Below, piece after piece: positions 8,696-17,281 of a stretch of DNA of 32,737 nt. Positions within the stretch are counted from its first letter, which is position 1. Each line of letters begins with the position of its first letter. Source of the DNA: an uncultured Pelagibacteraceae bacterium (lineage in GTDB: Bacteria; Pseudomonadota; Alphaproteobacteria; Pelagibacterales; Pelagibacteraceae); assembly GCA_902582875.1 (NCBI GenBank), contig CACHTV010000009.1:1-32737 (forward strand), given 5' to 3'. The notes under the pieces were generated by a model. That model was given only the letters and a program-made list of their open reading frames with translations. It ran no database searches and was not told where the DNA came from. Position numbers and translations under genes: made by a program.

Positions 8696-8725
8696 AAACC
8701 TCAGCAGTTTTCACCGCTGAGGTTT
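8696..8725. terminator. Intrinsic terminator between convergent livM and livK
   Basis: The 10-bp inverted repeat AAACCTCAGC (8696-8705) and GCTGAGGTTT (8716-8725) encloses a 10-base loop. On the minus strand the hairpin is followed by eight Ts (complement of 8691-8698), which makes it a strong terminator for livK. On the plus strand only three Ts follow, so it is weaker for livM. Confidence 0.88.
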
Positions 8726-8738
8726 GTAAGATTAATTT

Positions 8739-9920
8739 TTATCTTTGTTTTTTGTTTTTAAATTTACCACCCTTAATTTCTTTTTCGATGAAATTACCAA
8801 CGTGTTCTCCAACGTCTGTAAATTTAACTGCTGTTGCCCCTTCGTAATCAATAGCTTTTCCTTTAGCTAAAAGATCTAAACCTTTTTTTAGCTGACCAGG
8901 ATAAATTTTCTTTCCTGGTGCATTAGCCACTGACATTACGTTTTTTGCAATGGAACCACGATCAGCTGAACCGCCAGCTTGCATCGCAAGAACGATTAAT
9001 GCAGCTGCATCGTAAGACTCCCCAGTATAAGGACCTGATGGATCAATTCCAGCTGCTTTAGCAACTTTTGCAAATACACCTGCTCCTTTTCCTAAAGATC
9101 CTGGTAAAGAACCAAATGATTTGTTTAAGCTTTTACCAAAAGTATCTGTTAGTGAATCACCAATCATACCATCAGACAATATAAATGTATCAAAGGCACC
9201 AGAGTCTAAAGATCCTTGAATAATTCCTTTACCACCCTGATCAAGGTATCCAATTACAGCAACTGCATCTCCACCAGCTGATGCTAGCGTAGATACTTCA
9301 GAGCTATAATCAGCTTTACCATCTTCGTGAGCAGCTACAGTTGTAACTTTTATTCCATGAGCTTTAACTGCTGCTGAATAGACATCAGCTAAACCTTTAC
9401 CATAGTCGTTATTAGTGTATGTGATAGCAACACTTTTAATTCCTCTATCCTTTGTTATGTCTGCAAGAATTTGTCCTCCTCTAGCATCCGATGGAGCTGT
9501 ACGGAAAAACAAACCTTTATCTTTTAGAGTTGTTAAACCAGGCGATGTTGCAGAAGGCGATATTATAGTAATTCCATTAGGAACTGCTACGTTTGATGCA
9601 ACTGCCCCAGTAACACCAGAGCAATCTGCTCCCATAATGGCAACTATACCTTGACTAACTAAACCTTCTGCAGCAGTTGTTGCAGCTGCTGAGTCAACGC
9701 AAGTTGAATCTGCTCTTAAAGGTTTAATTGTTTCTCCACCAAGTAAAGAGCCTGAGTCAGAAGCTTCTTTAAAAGCTAATTCTGCAGATGCTGCCATAGC
9801 TGGAGTTAAAGATTCAATAGGACCAGTAAATCCTAAGATTATTCCCATTTTAATTTCTGCATATGCACTTGACACTAAAACCGACAAAGACAAAATTGCA
9901 GATAAAAATATTTTTTTCAT
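8739..9920 (-). CDS. livK: Branched-chain amino-acid type ABC transporter substrate-binding protein LivK
   Basis: The periplasmic binding protein of the importer, 393 residues, with a signal peptide (MKKIFLSAILSLSVLVSSAYA, cleavage after residue 21). The mature protein begins EIKMGIILGFTGPIESLTP, typical of type I periplasmic binding folds of the Leu/Ile/Val family, with the ADCSGVTGAVASNVA and ITYTNNDYGKGLADV segments of the two lobes. The ribosome site GAGGG lies five bases before the ATG. It is transcribed convergently towards livM from its own promoter instead of heading the operon. This allows the binding protein to be made in much larger amount than the membrane parts. Ligand identity is not evident. 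Confidence 0.93.
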   Translation of the reverse strand: MKKIFLSAILSLSVLVSSAYAEIKMGIILGFTGPIESLTPAMAASAELAFKEASDSGSLLGGETIKPLRADSTCVDSAAATTAAEGLVSQGIVAIMGADCSGVTGAVASNVAVPNGITIISPSATSPGLTTLKDKGLFFRTAPSDARGGQILADITKDRGIKSVAITYTNNDYGKGLADVYSAAVKAHGIKVTTVAAHEDGKADYSSEVSTLASAGGDAVAVIGYLDQGGKGIIQGSLDSGAFDTFILSDGMIGDSLTDTFGKSLNKSFGSLPGSLGKGAGVFAKVAKAAGIDPSGPYTGESYDAAALIVLAMQAGGSADRGSIAKNVMSVANAPGKKIYPGQLKKGLDLLAKGKAIDYEGATAVKFTDVGEHVGNFIEKEIKGGKFKNKKQR

Positions 9921-9954
9921 ATTTTCCCTCTCGTTAGTATTTTTTATTTATAAT

Positions 9955-9983
9955 ATTATTGACTTTTAAAGCTTAATATTCAA
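9955..9983 (-). promoter_or_regulatory. Candidate sigma-70 promoter of livK
   Basis: On the minus strand TTGAAT (complement of 9978-9983) and AATAAT (complement of 9955-9960) are separated by exactly 17 bases. That matches 4/6 of the -35 and 5/6 of the -10 consensus. Transcription would begin near 9948, giving a leader of about 28 bases that contains the GAGGG ribosome site. A 9-bp inverted repeat (AAAGCTTAA 9968-9976, TTAAGCTTT 10015-10023) has one arm inside the promoter spacer. In so AT-rich a genome such matches are weak evidence. Confidence 0.4.
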
Positions 9984-10100
9984 TGCCAAAATTTCTTTTA
10001 TTTACCTTGCGGATTTAAGCTTTTCATCATTATTTATTGATAAAAAAAAAGAAAAATTATCTATATACGAATATAAAAAATAAAGATAATCAATTTAAAT

Positions 10101-10442
10101 ATGAAAAAAGAAATTACTTATGATGATTATAGCAAAATTCAGATTTTGGTTGGAACAATTTTAAAGGTAACTAAAAATGAAAAAGCACGTAAACCCTCGT
10201 TGGTAGTGGAAGTTGATTTTGGAAAAGATGTAGGCATCAAACAATCTTCTGCTCAAATAACTCATTACTACAACTCTGAGAATCTGGTAGGAAAACAGGT
10301 TATTGGAGTTTGCAATTTTCCAAAAAAAAATATTGCTGGAGTTGTTTCTGAGGTATTAATTTTGGGAGCAATAGAGAAAGATGGTAAAGTAGTTTTAGTA
10401 CATCCTTCTCAAAAAACAGATAACGGTCTTGAAATAGCCTAA
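10101..10442 (+). CDS. csaA: CsaA-type tRNA-binding-domain protein
   Basis: A stand-alone tRNA-binding (EMAP/OB-fold) domain of 113 residues, the full CsaA length. The CsaA pattern is clear: an early ILVGTILKV strand, the EKARKPSLVVEVDFG segment, then GIKQSSAQITHYY, GKQVIGVCNFP and SEVLILGA. CsaA proteins are homodimers with reported chaperone or export-related activity in Bacillus and tRNA-binding ability. The gene heads a tight run, csaA-lysE-acnA-prpD, and its TAA shares a base with the next ATG. A weak promoter could lie in the 180-base gap before it (TTGATA at 10037), but the -10 match is poor. No link between CsaA and aconitase is known to me. Confidence 0.88.
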   Translation: MKKEITYDDYSKIQILVGTILKVTKNEKARKPSLVVEVDFGKDVGIKQSSAQITHYYNSENLVGKQVIGVCNFPKKNIAGVVSEVLILGAIEKDGKVVLVHPSQKTDNGLEIA

Positions 10443-11032
10443 TGTATGATCAATTTCTTCCGTTAATTCTTTTTGGTATAGCTACAGCTTTTACTCCAGG
10501 ACCAAATAATATTTTGTCTTCATATTCAGGTTTTAATTTTGGTTTTAAAAAAACCATTCCTTTGATGCTGGGTGTTATTTTTGGTTGGACAACTATGCTA
10601 ACATTGATGGCTTCCGGTTTAATTATTATTTTTCAACAGTATATTTTTTTACAAAGTATCATTAAAATTTTAGGAACGATTTTTTTAATCTTCTTAGCGT
10701 ATAAAATTGCTTTTGGCTCGACTAATGACTCGGATAATATAAAAAAACCAGTTCTTTTTTTTGATACTTTTTTATTTCAGTTTATTAATCCCAAAGGCGT
10801 AATGGTCGCGATGATAGCAGTTTCAACATTCATTGATGTTCAAAATAACTATTTAAGGGACGCCTCTATAGTAATAATAACCTATTTTTTTATGGCTGTT
10901 TTTAGCGTTAGTTCCTGGTGCTTATTAGGTAAATATCTGAGAAAATTTGCCACAAGTAAAAATTTTATTAAGAAATTTAACTTAATAATGTCTTTTTTGC
11001 TTATAGTTTGTGTTATTATGTTTTATGTATAG
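10442..11032 (+). CDS. LysE family amino-acid exporter
   Basis: A 196-residue inner-membrane protein with about six hydrophobic segments. It has the LysE/RhtB signature at the N-terminus, FGIATAFTPGPNNILSSYSG, including the conserved TPGPN. A later FINPKGVMVAMIA holds the conserved N-P-K of the second repeat half. The family exports amino acids or related metabolites by proton antiport. The start overlaps the csaA stop by one base, and acnA begins 4 bases after the stop, without a visible ribosome site. The substrate cannot be inferred; export of surplus amino acids brought in by the many importers around it is plausible. Confidence 0.9.
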   Translation: MYDQFLPLILFGIATAFTPGPNNILSSYSGFNFGFKKTIPLMLGVIFGWTTMLTLMASGLIIIFQQYIFLQSIIKILGTIFLIFLAYKIAFGSTNDSDNIKKPVLFFDTFLFQFINPKGVMVAMIAVSTFIDVQNNYLRDASIVIITYFFMAVFSVSSWCLLGKYLRKFATSKNFIKKFNLIMSFLLIVCVIMFYV

Positions 11033-11035
11033 CGC

Positions 11036-13708
11036 ATGAAATTTAATAGTAAAAATTCCTTTAAATCACTAGATACTATTTCATCTTCTGGAAAAGAATA
11101 TAAAATTTTTAATCTTAAGAAAGCTGAAAAGAATGGTTTAGAAGGTATTTCAAAATTACCTAAATCCCTAAAAGTACTTTTAGAAAATTTACTGAGACAC
11201 GAAGATAATCTAACAGTAAATAAAGCACAGATTATCGCTCTTACAGAGTGGTTGAAAAATAAAAAGTCTGATACAGAAATAGCATACAGACCTGCTCGAA
11301 CGTTGCTACAAGATTATACAGGTATTCCGGCAATAGCTGATTTAGCAGCAATGAGAGATGCAGTAAAATTAAAGAATAAAGATCCCAAAAAAATTAATCC
11401 TTTGTCTACAGTAGACCTAGTTATAGATCACTCGGTAATGGTGGATGAGTACGCATCTGGTAAATCATTTGAAAAAAATGTTGAAAAAGAATTTTCTAGA
11501 AATGGGGAAAGATATTCTTTTTTAAAATGGGGTCAAAAGGCATTTGATAATTTTAGGGTTGTTCCCCCAGGAACAGGAATTTGTCACCAAGTAAACTTAG
11601 AGTATTTGGCAAAAGTAGTTTGGACTTCAAAAAGTGGTGATGATTTGTATGCTTATCCGGATACTCTAGTTGGAACAGATAGCCATACTACAATGGTTAA
11701 TGCATTATCTGTTTTGGGTTGGGGCGTAGGAGGAATTGAAGCAGAAGCGGCGATGCTTGGGCAACCAATTTCTATGTTAATCCCAGAAGTAGTAGGAGTT
11801 GAGATTAAAGGTAAATTAATTGAAGGGACAACAGCAACTGACTTGGTTTTAACTATTGTAGAAATGTTAAGGAAAAAAGGTGTTGTTGGAAAATTTGTTG
11901 AATTTTATGGAGAAGGTTTAAAAAATTTAACTTTAGCTGATAGAGCGACTATTGCCAATATGGCTCCAGAGTATGGAGCAACTTGTGGTTTTTTTCCAAT
12001 AGATGAAGAAACACTTAAATATTTAAAATTATCAGGGCGAGATAAAGAAACTATTTCTCTTGTAGAAAAATATTCTAAAGAACAAGGATTATGGGCAAGT
12101 GATGACGTAAAATTTACTGATAAATTATCTCTTGATTTAAATACTGTTGTTCCAAGTATTTCTGGCCCCAAAAGACCTCAAGATAAAGTTCTATTAACGA
12201 ATGCCTCTCAAGCATTTGCAAAAGTTTATAAAGAAAATACTAAAAGAGATAAGAGAGTTGAAACCAAAGTTGAAGGAGAAAACTTTAAATTAAAGGATGG
12301 CGATATTGTTATAGCTGCAATTACATCCTGCACAAACACATCAAACCCAAGTGTGTTGATTGGTGCAGGTTTGTTAGCAAAAAAAGCTTATGAAAAAGGC
12401 TTGAAAGTAAAACCTTGGGTTAAGACTTCTTTAGCTCCAGGATCTCAAGTTGTAACTGATTATTTAGAAAAAGCTGGTTTAAATCAATATTTAGACGAAC
12501 TAGGTTTTAATCTAGTAGGATATGGATGCACTACATGTATTGGTAATTCAGGACCACTTAATAAAAATATCTCTGAAGCTATAAGCAAAGAAGATCTGTA
12601 TGCCGTATCAGTGTTATCAGGCAATAGAAATTTTGAAGGAAGAATAAATCCAGATGTAAAAGCTAACTATTTAGCATCTCCGCCACTAGTAGTTGCTTAT
12701 GCTTTAGTAGGAAACATGAATTTTGACTTATATAAATCATCTTTGGGGAAAGACAAAGAAGGCAAAGAAGTGTTTTTAAAAGATATTTGGCCAAGCAACA
12801 AAGAGATCGAAGATATAATCTTAAGTTCTGTTAATGCAGAAATGTTTACCAGACGTTATTCAAACGTTTCTAAAGGACCAAAAGAATGGAATTCAATTAA
12901 CACTGTCGACAGTAGTATTTATAACTGGGAAACTAATTCTACTTATGTAAAACGACCTCCTTTTTTTGATAATTTGCCAGATAAACCAGAGGGATTCAAA
13001 GAAATAAACGATGCAAGAATACTATTATTATTAGCAGACACAGTAACAACCGATCATATTTCACCAGCAGGAAGTATTAAAAAAGATAGTCCTACCGGTG
13101 ATTATTTTATGAAACATCAAGTACAACAAAAAGATTTTAATTCGTATGGAGCAAGAAGAGGTAATCATGAGGTAATGATGCGAGGAACATTTGGCAATAT
13201 AAAGATAAGAAATGAAATGGCACCTGGAACAGAAGGTGGATTTACTACATTGCAACCTGACGGAAAAATTATGAGTGTTTATGATGCAGCTGTTGAATAC
13301 AAAAAGAGAAATAATGATTTAGTTGTTATAGCAGGTAAAGAATATGGAACAGGATCTTCCAGAGACTGGGCTGCAAAAGGAACAAAATTATTAGGAATAA
13401 AAGCTGTAATAGCTGAGAGTTTTGAGAGAATTCACAGATCTAATTTAGTTGGCATGGGCGTTCTACCCCTTGAATTTAAAGAGGGTTTTGATAGAAAAAA
13501 ATTAAATATCACTGGAACTGAATTAATTACAGTGGTGGATATTGATAAGGGCGTTAAACCTAGGCAAGAAGTATCTTGTGAAATTAAATATAAAGACGGC
13601 ACAAGCAAAAAGATAAAATTACTTTGCAGAATTGATACTGAAAATGAAGTTGAATATTATAAAAATGGTGGAATTCTTCAGTTTGTCTTGCGCAACATGA
13701 TAAATTAA
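11036..13708 (+). CDS. acnA: Aconitate hydratase AcnA
   Basis: This cytoplasmic TCA-cycle enzyme interconverts citrate and isocitrate through cis-aconitate using a [4Fe-4S] cluster. At 890 residues it matches the AcnA/IRP1 type. The cluster ligands are Cys432 (in SCTNTSNPS) and Cys498 and Cys501 (in GCTTCIGNSGP), nearly the same numbering as E. coli AcnA. Substrate-binding segments include TVVPSISGPKRPQ, ADTVTTDHISPAGSI and the C-terminal swivel-domain loop GTGSSRDWAAKG. It is complete with no frame break. It lies 3 bases after lysE and 3 bases before the PrpD-like gene. The neighbourhood allows a second role in hydrating 2-methyl-cis-aconitate. Confidence 0.97.
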   Translation: MKFNSKNSFKSLDTISSSGKEYKIFNLKKAEKNGLEGISKLPKSLKVLLENLLRHEDNLTVNKAQIIALTEWLKNKKSDTEIAYRPARTLLQDYTGIPAIADLAAMRDAVKLKNKDPKKINPLSTVDLVIDHSVMVDEYASGKSFEKNVEKEFSRNGERYSFLKWGQKAFDNFRVVPPGTGICHQVNLEYLAKVVWTSKSGDDLYAYPDTLVGTDSHTTMVNALSVLGWGVGGIEAEAAMLGQPISMLIPEVVGVEIKGKLIEGTTATDLVLTIVEMLRKKGVVGKFVEFYGEGLKNLTLADRATIANMAPEYGATCGFFPIDEETLKYLKLSGRDKETISLVEKYSKEQGLWASDDVKFTDKLSLDLNTVVPSISGPKRPQDKVLLTNASQAFAKVYKENTKRDKRVETKVEGENFKLKDGDIVIAAITSCTNTSNPSVLIGAGLLAKKAYEKGLKVKPWVKTSLAPGSQVVTDYLEKAGLNQYLDELGFNLVGYGCTTCIGNSGPLNKNISEAISKEDLYAVSVLSGNRNFEGRINPDVKANYLASPPLVVAYALVGNMNFDLYKSSLGKDKEGKEVFLKDIWPSNKEIEDIILSSVNAEMFTRRYSNVSKGPKEWNSINTVDSSIYNWETNSTYVKRPPFFDNLPDKPEGFKEINDARILLLLADTVTTDHISPAGSIKKDSPTGDYFMKHQVQQKDFNSYGARRGNHEVMMRGTFGNIKIRNEMAPGTEGGFTTLQPDGKIMSVYDAAVEYKKRNNDLVVIAGKEYGTGSSRDWAAKGTKLLGIKAVIAESFERIHRSNLVGMGVLPLEFKEGFDRKKLNITGTELITVVDIDKGVKPRQEVSCEIKYKDGTSKKIKLLCRIDTENEVEYYKNGGILQFVLRNMIN

Positions 13709-13711
13709 TTA

Positions 13712-15217
13712 ATGAGAAATATTACGGTTAAAGTTCATTCGTCAAAAGCTAACTTAAAAAAAAAAGATCAGCTAGCTTGGAAAATAGCTGAGATAGCATC
13801 TGATAAAGCTAAAATAAATAAAGAAGCAATTGAGATGGTAATTAACAGGATCATAGATAATGCTTCAGTAGCAATAGCATCTCATAATAGAAAACCAGTA
13901 ATTTCTGCTAGAGAGATGGCATTAGCTCATCCAAGAAAGAATGGAGCAAATATTTTTGGTTTAAGTCCTAAAGTAAAAGTAGATTGTGAATGGGCAGCTT
14001 GGGCTAACGGAACAGCAGTTAGAGAGCTAGATTATCACGATACTTTTTTAGCTGCAGATTATAGTCATCCGGGTGATAATATTCCTGCAATTCTTGCTGT
14101 AGCTCAACAAAAAAATTGCTCAGGGACTGACTTGATAAAAGGAATTCTTACAGGCTATGAAGTTCAAGTTAATCTAGTTAAAGGCATATGTTTACACGAA
14201 CATAAAATAGATCATATAGCTCATTTAGGACCAAGCGTTGCGGCTGGTCTTGGCAGCTTGTTAAATCTCAAGACTGAAACTATTTATCAATCTGTTCAAC
14301 AAGCATTACACACTACTATTTCTACTAGACAATCTAGAAAGGGTGAAATATCCAGTTGGAAAGCTTTTGCACCAGCACATGCTGCTAAACTTGCTATAGA
14401 GTCCGTCGACAGATGTATGAGAGGCGAGGGTGCTCCAAGCCCAATTTATGAAGGAGAGGACAGTGTTATCGCATATGTATTATCTGGTCCTGGTAAAAGA
14501 TATACCGTTCCTCTTCCAAGATTAAATGAATCAAAGAAGGCAATTTTAGAAACTTATACCAAGGAACATTCAGCGGAATACCAATCCCAAGCATTGATTG
14601 ATTTAGCTAGAAGTTTGAATAAAAAAATCAAAAATTTAAACGATATAAAAAAAGTTATTATAGAAACAAGTCATCATACTCATTATGTAATTGGAACTGG
14701 AGCAAATGATCCTCAAAAAATGGATCCTTATGCTAGTCGTGAAACTCTAGATCACTCTATAATGTACATTTTTGCTGTAGCATTAGAAGATGGTGCTTGG
14801 CACCATATAAAATCTTATACCCCTGAGAGAGCGAGAAGAAAAAGCACAATTAATCTTTGGCATAAAATATCTACTCGAGAAGATAAAAAATGGACTAAAA
14901 AATATCATGAAAAAGATCCTCAAAAAAAATGCTTTGGAGGAAAAGTCATTATCAAAATGAAAGATGGCTCTTTAATTTCAGAGGAAATTAAGGTTGCTGA
15001 TGCGCACCCAGCTGGGAAAAGACCTTTTGAAAGAACTCAATATATTGAAAAATTTAAAAATTTAACTGAGGGAATAATATCAAATAAAGAGTCTAAAAGA
15101 TTTTTACAGATGGTTCAAAATTTGAAGAAATTAAATTCAAATAAACTTAAAGGTCTTAATATAGAAGTATTAAAAAAAATAAAGAAGAAACAAACTAAAA
15201 AATTAACAATTTTTTAA
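13712..15217 (+). CDS. prpD: MmgE/PrpD family protein, probable 2-methylcitrate dehydratase
   Basis: A 501-residue member of the MmgE/PrpD family, which dehydrates 2-methylcitrate to 2-methyl-cis-aconitate in the propionate (methylcitrate) pathway. Typical features are RELDYHDTF, the following [31 protein letters not shown] and the [18 protein letters not shown] segment, ending with [11 protein letters not shown]. The length and motifs favour bacterial PrpD over the iminodisuccinate epimerase and cis-aconitate decarboxylase branches of the family, but those cannot be excluded. Direct adjacency to aconitase supports tricarboxylate chemistry, since an aconitase performs the next hydration. prpB and prpC are not in the window. 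Its TAA is immediately followed by the stop of convergent terC, with no terminator between. Confidence 0.82.
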   Translation: MRNITVKVHSSKANLKKKDQLAWKIAEIASDKAKINKEAIEMVINRIIDNASVAIASHNRKPVISAREMALAHPRKNGANIFGLSPKVKVDCEWAAWANGTAVRELDYHDTFLAADYSHPGDNIPAILAVAQQKNCSGTDLIKGILTGYEVQVNLVKGICLHEHKIDHIAHLGPSVAAGLGSLLNLKTETIYQSVQQALHTTISTRQSRKGEISSWKAFAPAHAAKLAIESVDRCMRGEGAPSPIYEGEDSVIAYVLSGPGKRYTVPLPRLNESKKAILETYTKEHSAEYQSQALIDLARSLNKKIKNLNDIKKVIIETSHHTHYVIGTGANDPQKMDPYASRETLDHSIMYIFAVALEDGAWHHIKSYTPERARRKSTINLWHKISTREDKKWTKKYHEKDPQKKCFGGKVIIKMKDGSLISEEIKVADAHPAGKRPFERTQYIEKFKNLTEGIISNKESKRFLQMVQNLKKLNSNKLKGLNIEVLKKIKKKQTKKLTIF

Positions 15218-15838
15218 TTATATACTAAATAAGAATTCGTATTTTTCATTAATTGATAAGACTTCATAATTAACTAATCCACCTATAATTAATTGGATTG
15301 CAACAATTAAAATGACTACGAGCCCCAAATAACCAAGCCATTGATGTTTTCTTATGTAATCAGCGAAATAACTTGCTAAAGTTGCAATTAAAAATACTGA
15401 TAAAAGCAAACCAATAACCATAAGGTTAAAATTCCCTTTAGATGCAGCTACGACTGCTAAAGTATTGTCAAAACTTAATATAAGATCTGCGACCAAAACT
15501 TGATAAACACCAGATCCAAAACTTTTAGACTCTTTTGATTTTAAATCAGGTGATCTCACTCTATTTTTTCCAAAAAAGTCTTGTCTTAAATTATTAATTA
15601 CCCAAATTAAAAGAAGTCCACCTAATATCTTCACCCATGCTAATGCAAACATGTAATTAACACCTGTCGCAAAGAATATTCTAAAAATAAAAGCTGCAGC
15701 TACGCCCCAAGCTATAATTTTTTTTCGATTATTCGGTGCAAAGTTTGCTGCTATTAAGCTTATAATGATCACATTGTCTGCGGCCATTACTATATTAATA
15801 AGTATTAATTGTAGTGAAATTATTAATTGCTCTAACAT
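15218..15838 (-). CDS. TerC family integral membrane protein
   Basis: A 206-residue membrane protein with about six to seven helices. It has the TerC acidic motifs buried in the membrane: VMAADNVIIIS near residues 18-28 and LILSFDNTLAVVAAS near 119-133. These D-N pairs are thought to bind metal ions; several TerC-family members export manganese. A hydrophilic loop of about 25 residues separates the two halves. The gene is convergent with prpD (stops abut) and divergent from the MATE gene 50 bases away. Metal export is the best guess, though some TerC proteins are named only for tellurium resistance. Confidence 0.88.
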   Translation of the reverse strand: MLEQLIISLQLILINIVMAADNVIIISLIAANFAPNNRKKIIAWGVAAAFIFRIFFATGVNYMFALAWVKILGGLLLIWVINNLRQDFFGKNRVRSPDLKSKESKSFGSGVYQVLVADLILSFDNTLAVVAASKGNFNLMVIGLLLSVFLIATLASYFADYIRKHQWLGYLGLVVILIVAIQLIIGGLVNYEVLSINEKYEFLFSI

Positions 15839-15860
15839 TGGTCTAATTCATGTATATAAT
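15832..15860 (+). promoter_or_regulatory. Candidate sigma-70 promoter of the MATE gene
   Basis: CTAACA (15832-15837) and a perfect TATAAT (15855-15860) are separated by 17 bases, with the predicted start about 22 bases before the MATE ATG. The -35 lies inside the first codons of the divergent terC gene. The -10 match is full; the -35 matches four of six bases. Confidence 0.42.
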
Positions 15861-15888
15861 TTAATTAAAGGATATTAAAGAGAAATTA

Positions 15889-17214
15889 ATGAGTATTAAA
15901 AATTATCCATCCAATATCAGCAAAAAACAAATACTGTTATTATCCATTCCGGTTTTTTTTTCAAATTTAGCAATTCCTCTAACAGGAATAATAGATACTG
16001 GTTTGATGGGAAATTTAGGAGAAGCTAGATTTTTGGCAGCAACAAGCATCGCTACTTCAGTTATGACTATGATCATATGGAGTTTTGCTTTTTTAAGAAT
16101 GGGTACAGTAGGAATTGTAGCTCAATTATTTGGTAAAAGTGATTATCGAGAAATATCTAGAACACTAGTAAGAAATTTTTTATTAGCCATAGTGATAGCA
16201 GTAATTATTATTTTGTTAAGACCTATCATAATAAATTTAACTGAGAATTTTTTTTTAACTTCAGTTGAAACACATGAATTAATAAAAATTTATATATCTG
16301 TAAGAGTTCTTTCAGTTCCAGCAGAATTCACTATTTATATTTTAGTTGGTTTTTATTTAGGAATTCAAAAAACTAATATATCAAGTTTATTAATAATCAT
16401 CATGAGTGCTTTGAATATAATTTTTAGTTCTTTTTTAGTATTAACATTAAATTTAAATGTTCTTGGTGTTGCATTAGGAACTTTATTAGCAAATTATATA
16501 ACTGCAATTATCTTTTCTTTATATACTTATAATTTTATAATAAAAAAATTTCAAATAATTCCAACATTTCAGAGATTAATAATTCCCTCTAAACTTATAA
16601 AATTATTTACTATTAATTTTGACATTTTTATAAGAACAGCATTACTTACATTTTCATTTCTTTGGATTACTTATTTAGGATCAAATTTAGGTGAGGATTA
16701 TTTGGCTGTTAATACAATTTTAATGCAATTTATTATTTTAGCTGCTTTTTTTCTTGATGCTTATGCTTTTTCTACTGAAGGGATTGTGGGTTTTGCTATT
16801 GGTAGGAGAAATAAAAAATCTTTCTTATTGGCTGTTAAGAATTCAATACAATTAAGTTTTTTTACATCTCTGATTATTTCTATATTGTATTTAATTTTCT
16901 TTAAGCAAATAATTAATATTATTACTGATATAGAGATACTTAGATTTATTTCCTATAAACACTTTATTTGGATTATCATTATTCCACCTGTTGCTTCACT
17001 TTGCTACCAACTAGATGGTATATTTATCGGAGCTTCTCAAACTAAAGAAATGAGAAATGGAATGATGGTTTCAGTTGCTTTTTTTATAGTTATATCAATA
17101 TATTCCACTCAATATTTAGGTAATCATGGTTTATGGCTTTCATTTCTTTTGTTTACGCTCTTTAGGTCGCTTACTTTAAATTATTTTTTTAATAAAATTT
17201 TGAAAAAATTCTAA
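15889..17214 (+). CDS. MATE family efflux transporter, DinF-like
   Basis: A 441-residue, roughly twelve-helix inner-membrane antiporter of the multidrug and toxin extrusion family. The N-terminal half shows SIPVFFSNLAIPLTGIIDTG and a FLRMGTVGIVAQLFG segment, which resemble the DinF branch rather than NorM. The repeat relation between halves is seen in the second-half AFFLDAYAFSTEGIVGFAIG. Members use sodium or proton gradients to expel cationic or hydrophobic compounds; the natural substrate is not visible. The gene has its own divergent promoter candidate and is followed after 67 bases by the TRAP operon. Confidence 0.9.
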   Translation: MSIKNYPSNISKKQILLLSIPVFFSNLAIPLTGIIDTGLMGNLGEARFLAATSIATSVMTMIIWSFAFLRMGTVGIVAQLFGKSDYREISRTLVRNFLLAIVIAVIIILLRPIIINLTENFFLTSVETHELIKIYISVRVLSVPAEFTIYILVGFYLGIQKTNISSLLIIIMSALNIIFSSFLVLTLNLNVLGVALGTLLANYITAIIFSLYTYNFIIKKFQIIPTFQRLIIPSKLIKLFTINFDIFIRTALLTFSFLWITYLGSNLGEDYLAVNTILMQFIILAAFFLDAYAFSTEGIVGFAIGRRNKKSFLLAVKNSIQLSFFTSLIISILYLIFFKQIINIITDIEILRFISYKHFIWIIIIPPVASLCYQLDGIFIGASQTKEMRNGMMVSVAFFIVISIYSTQYLGNHGLWLSFLLFTLFRSLTLNYFFNKILKKF

Positions 17215-17222
17215 AATTTATC

Positions 17223-17251
17223 TTGATTTTTACTGAAGCAACTAGTCAAAT
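17223..17251 (+). promoter_or_regulatory. Weak candidate promoter of the dctPQM operon
   Basis: TTGATT (17223-17228) and TCAAAT (17246-17251) are spaced by 17 bases in the 67-base gap before dctP. Both match four of six consensus bases. The gap shows no terminator for the MATE gene, so read-through is also possible. Confidence 0.28.
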
Positions 17252-17281
17252 AAGAAATTAATACATTTCATAGGAGGGAAA

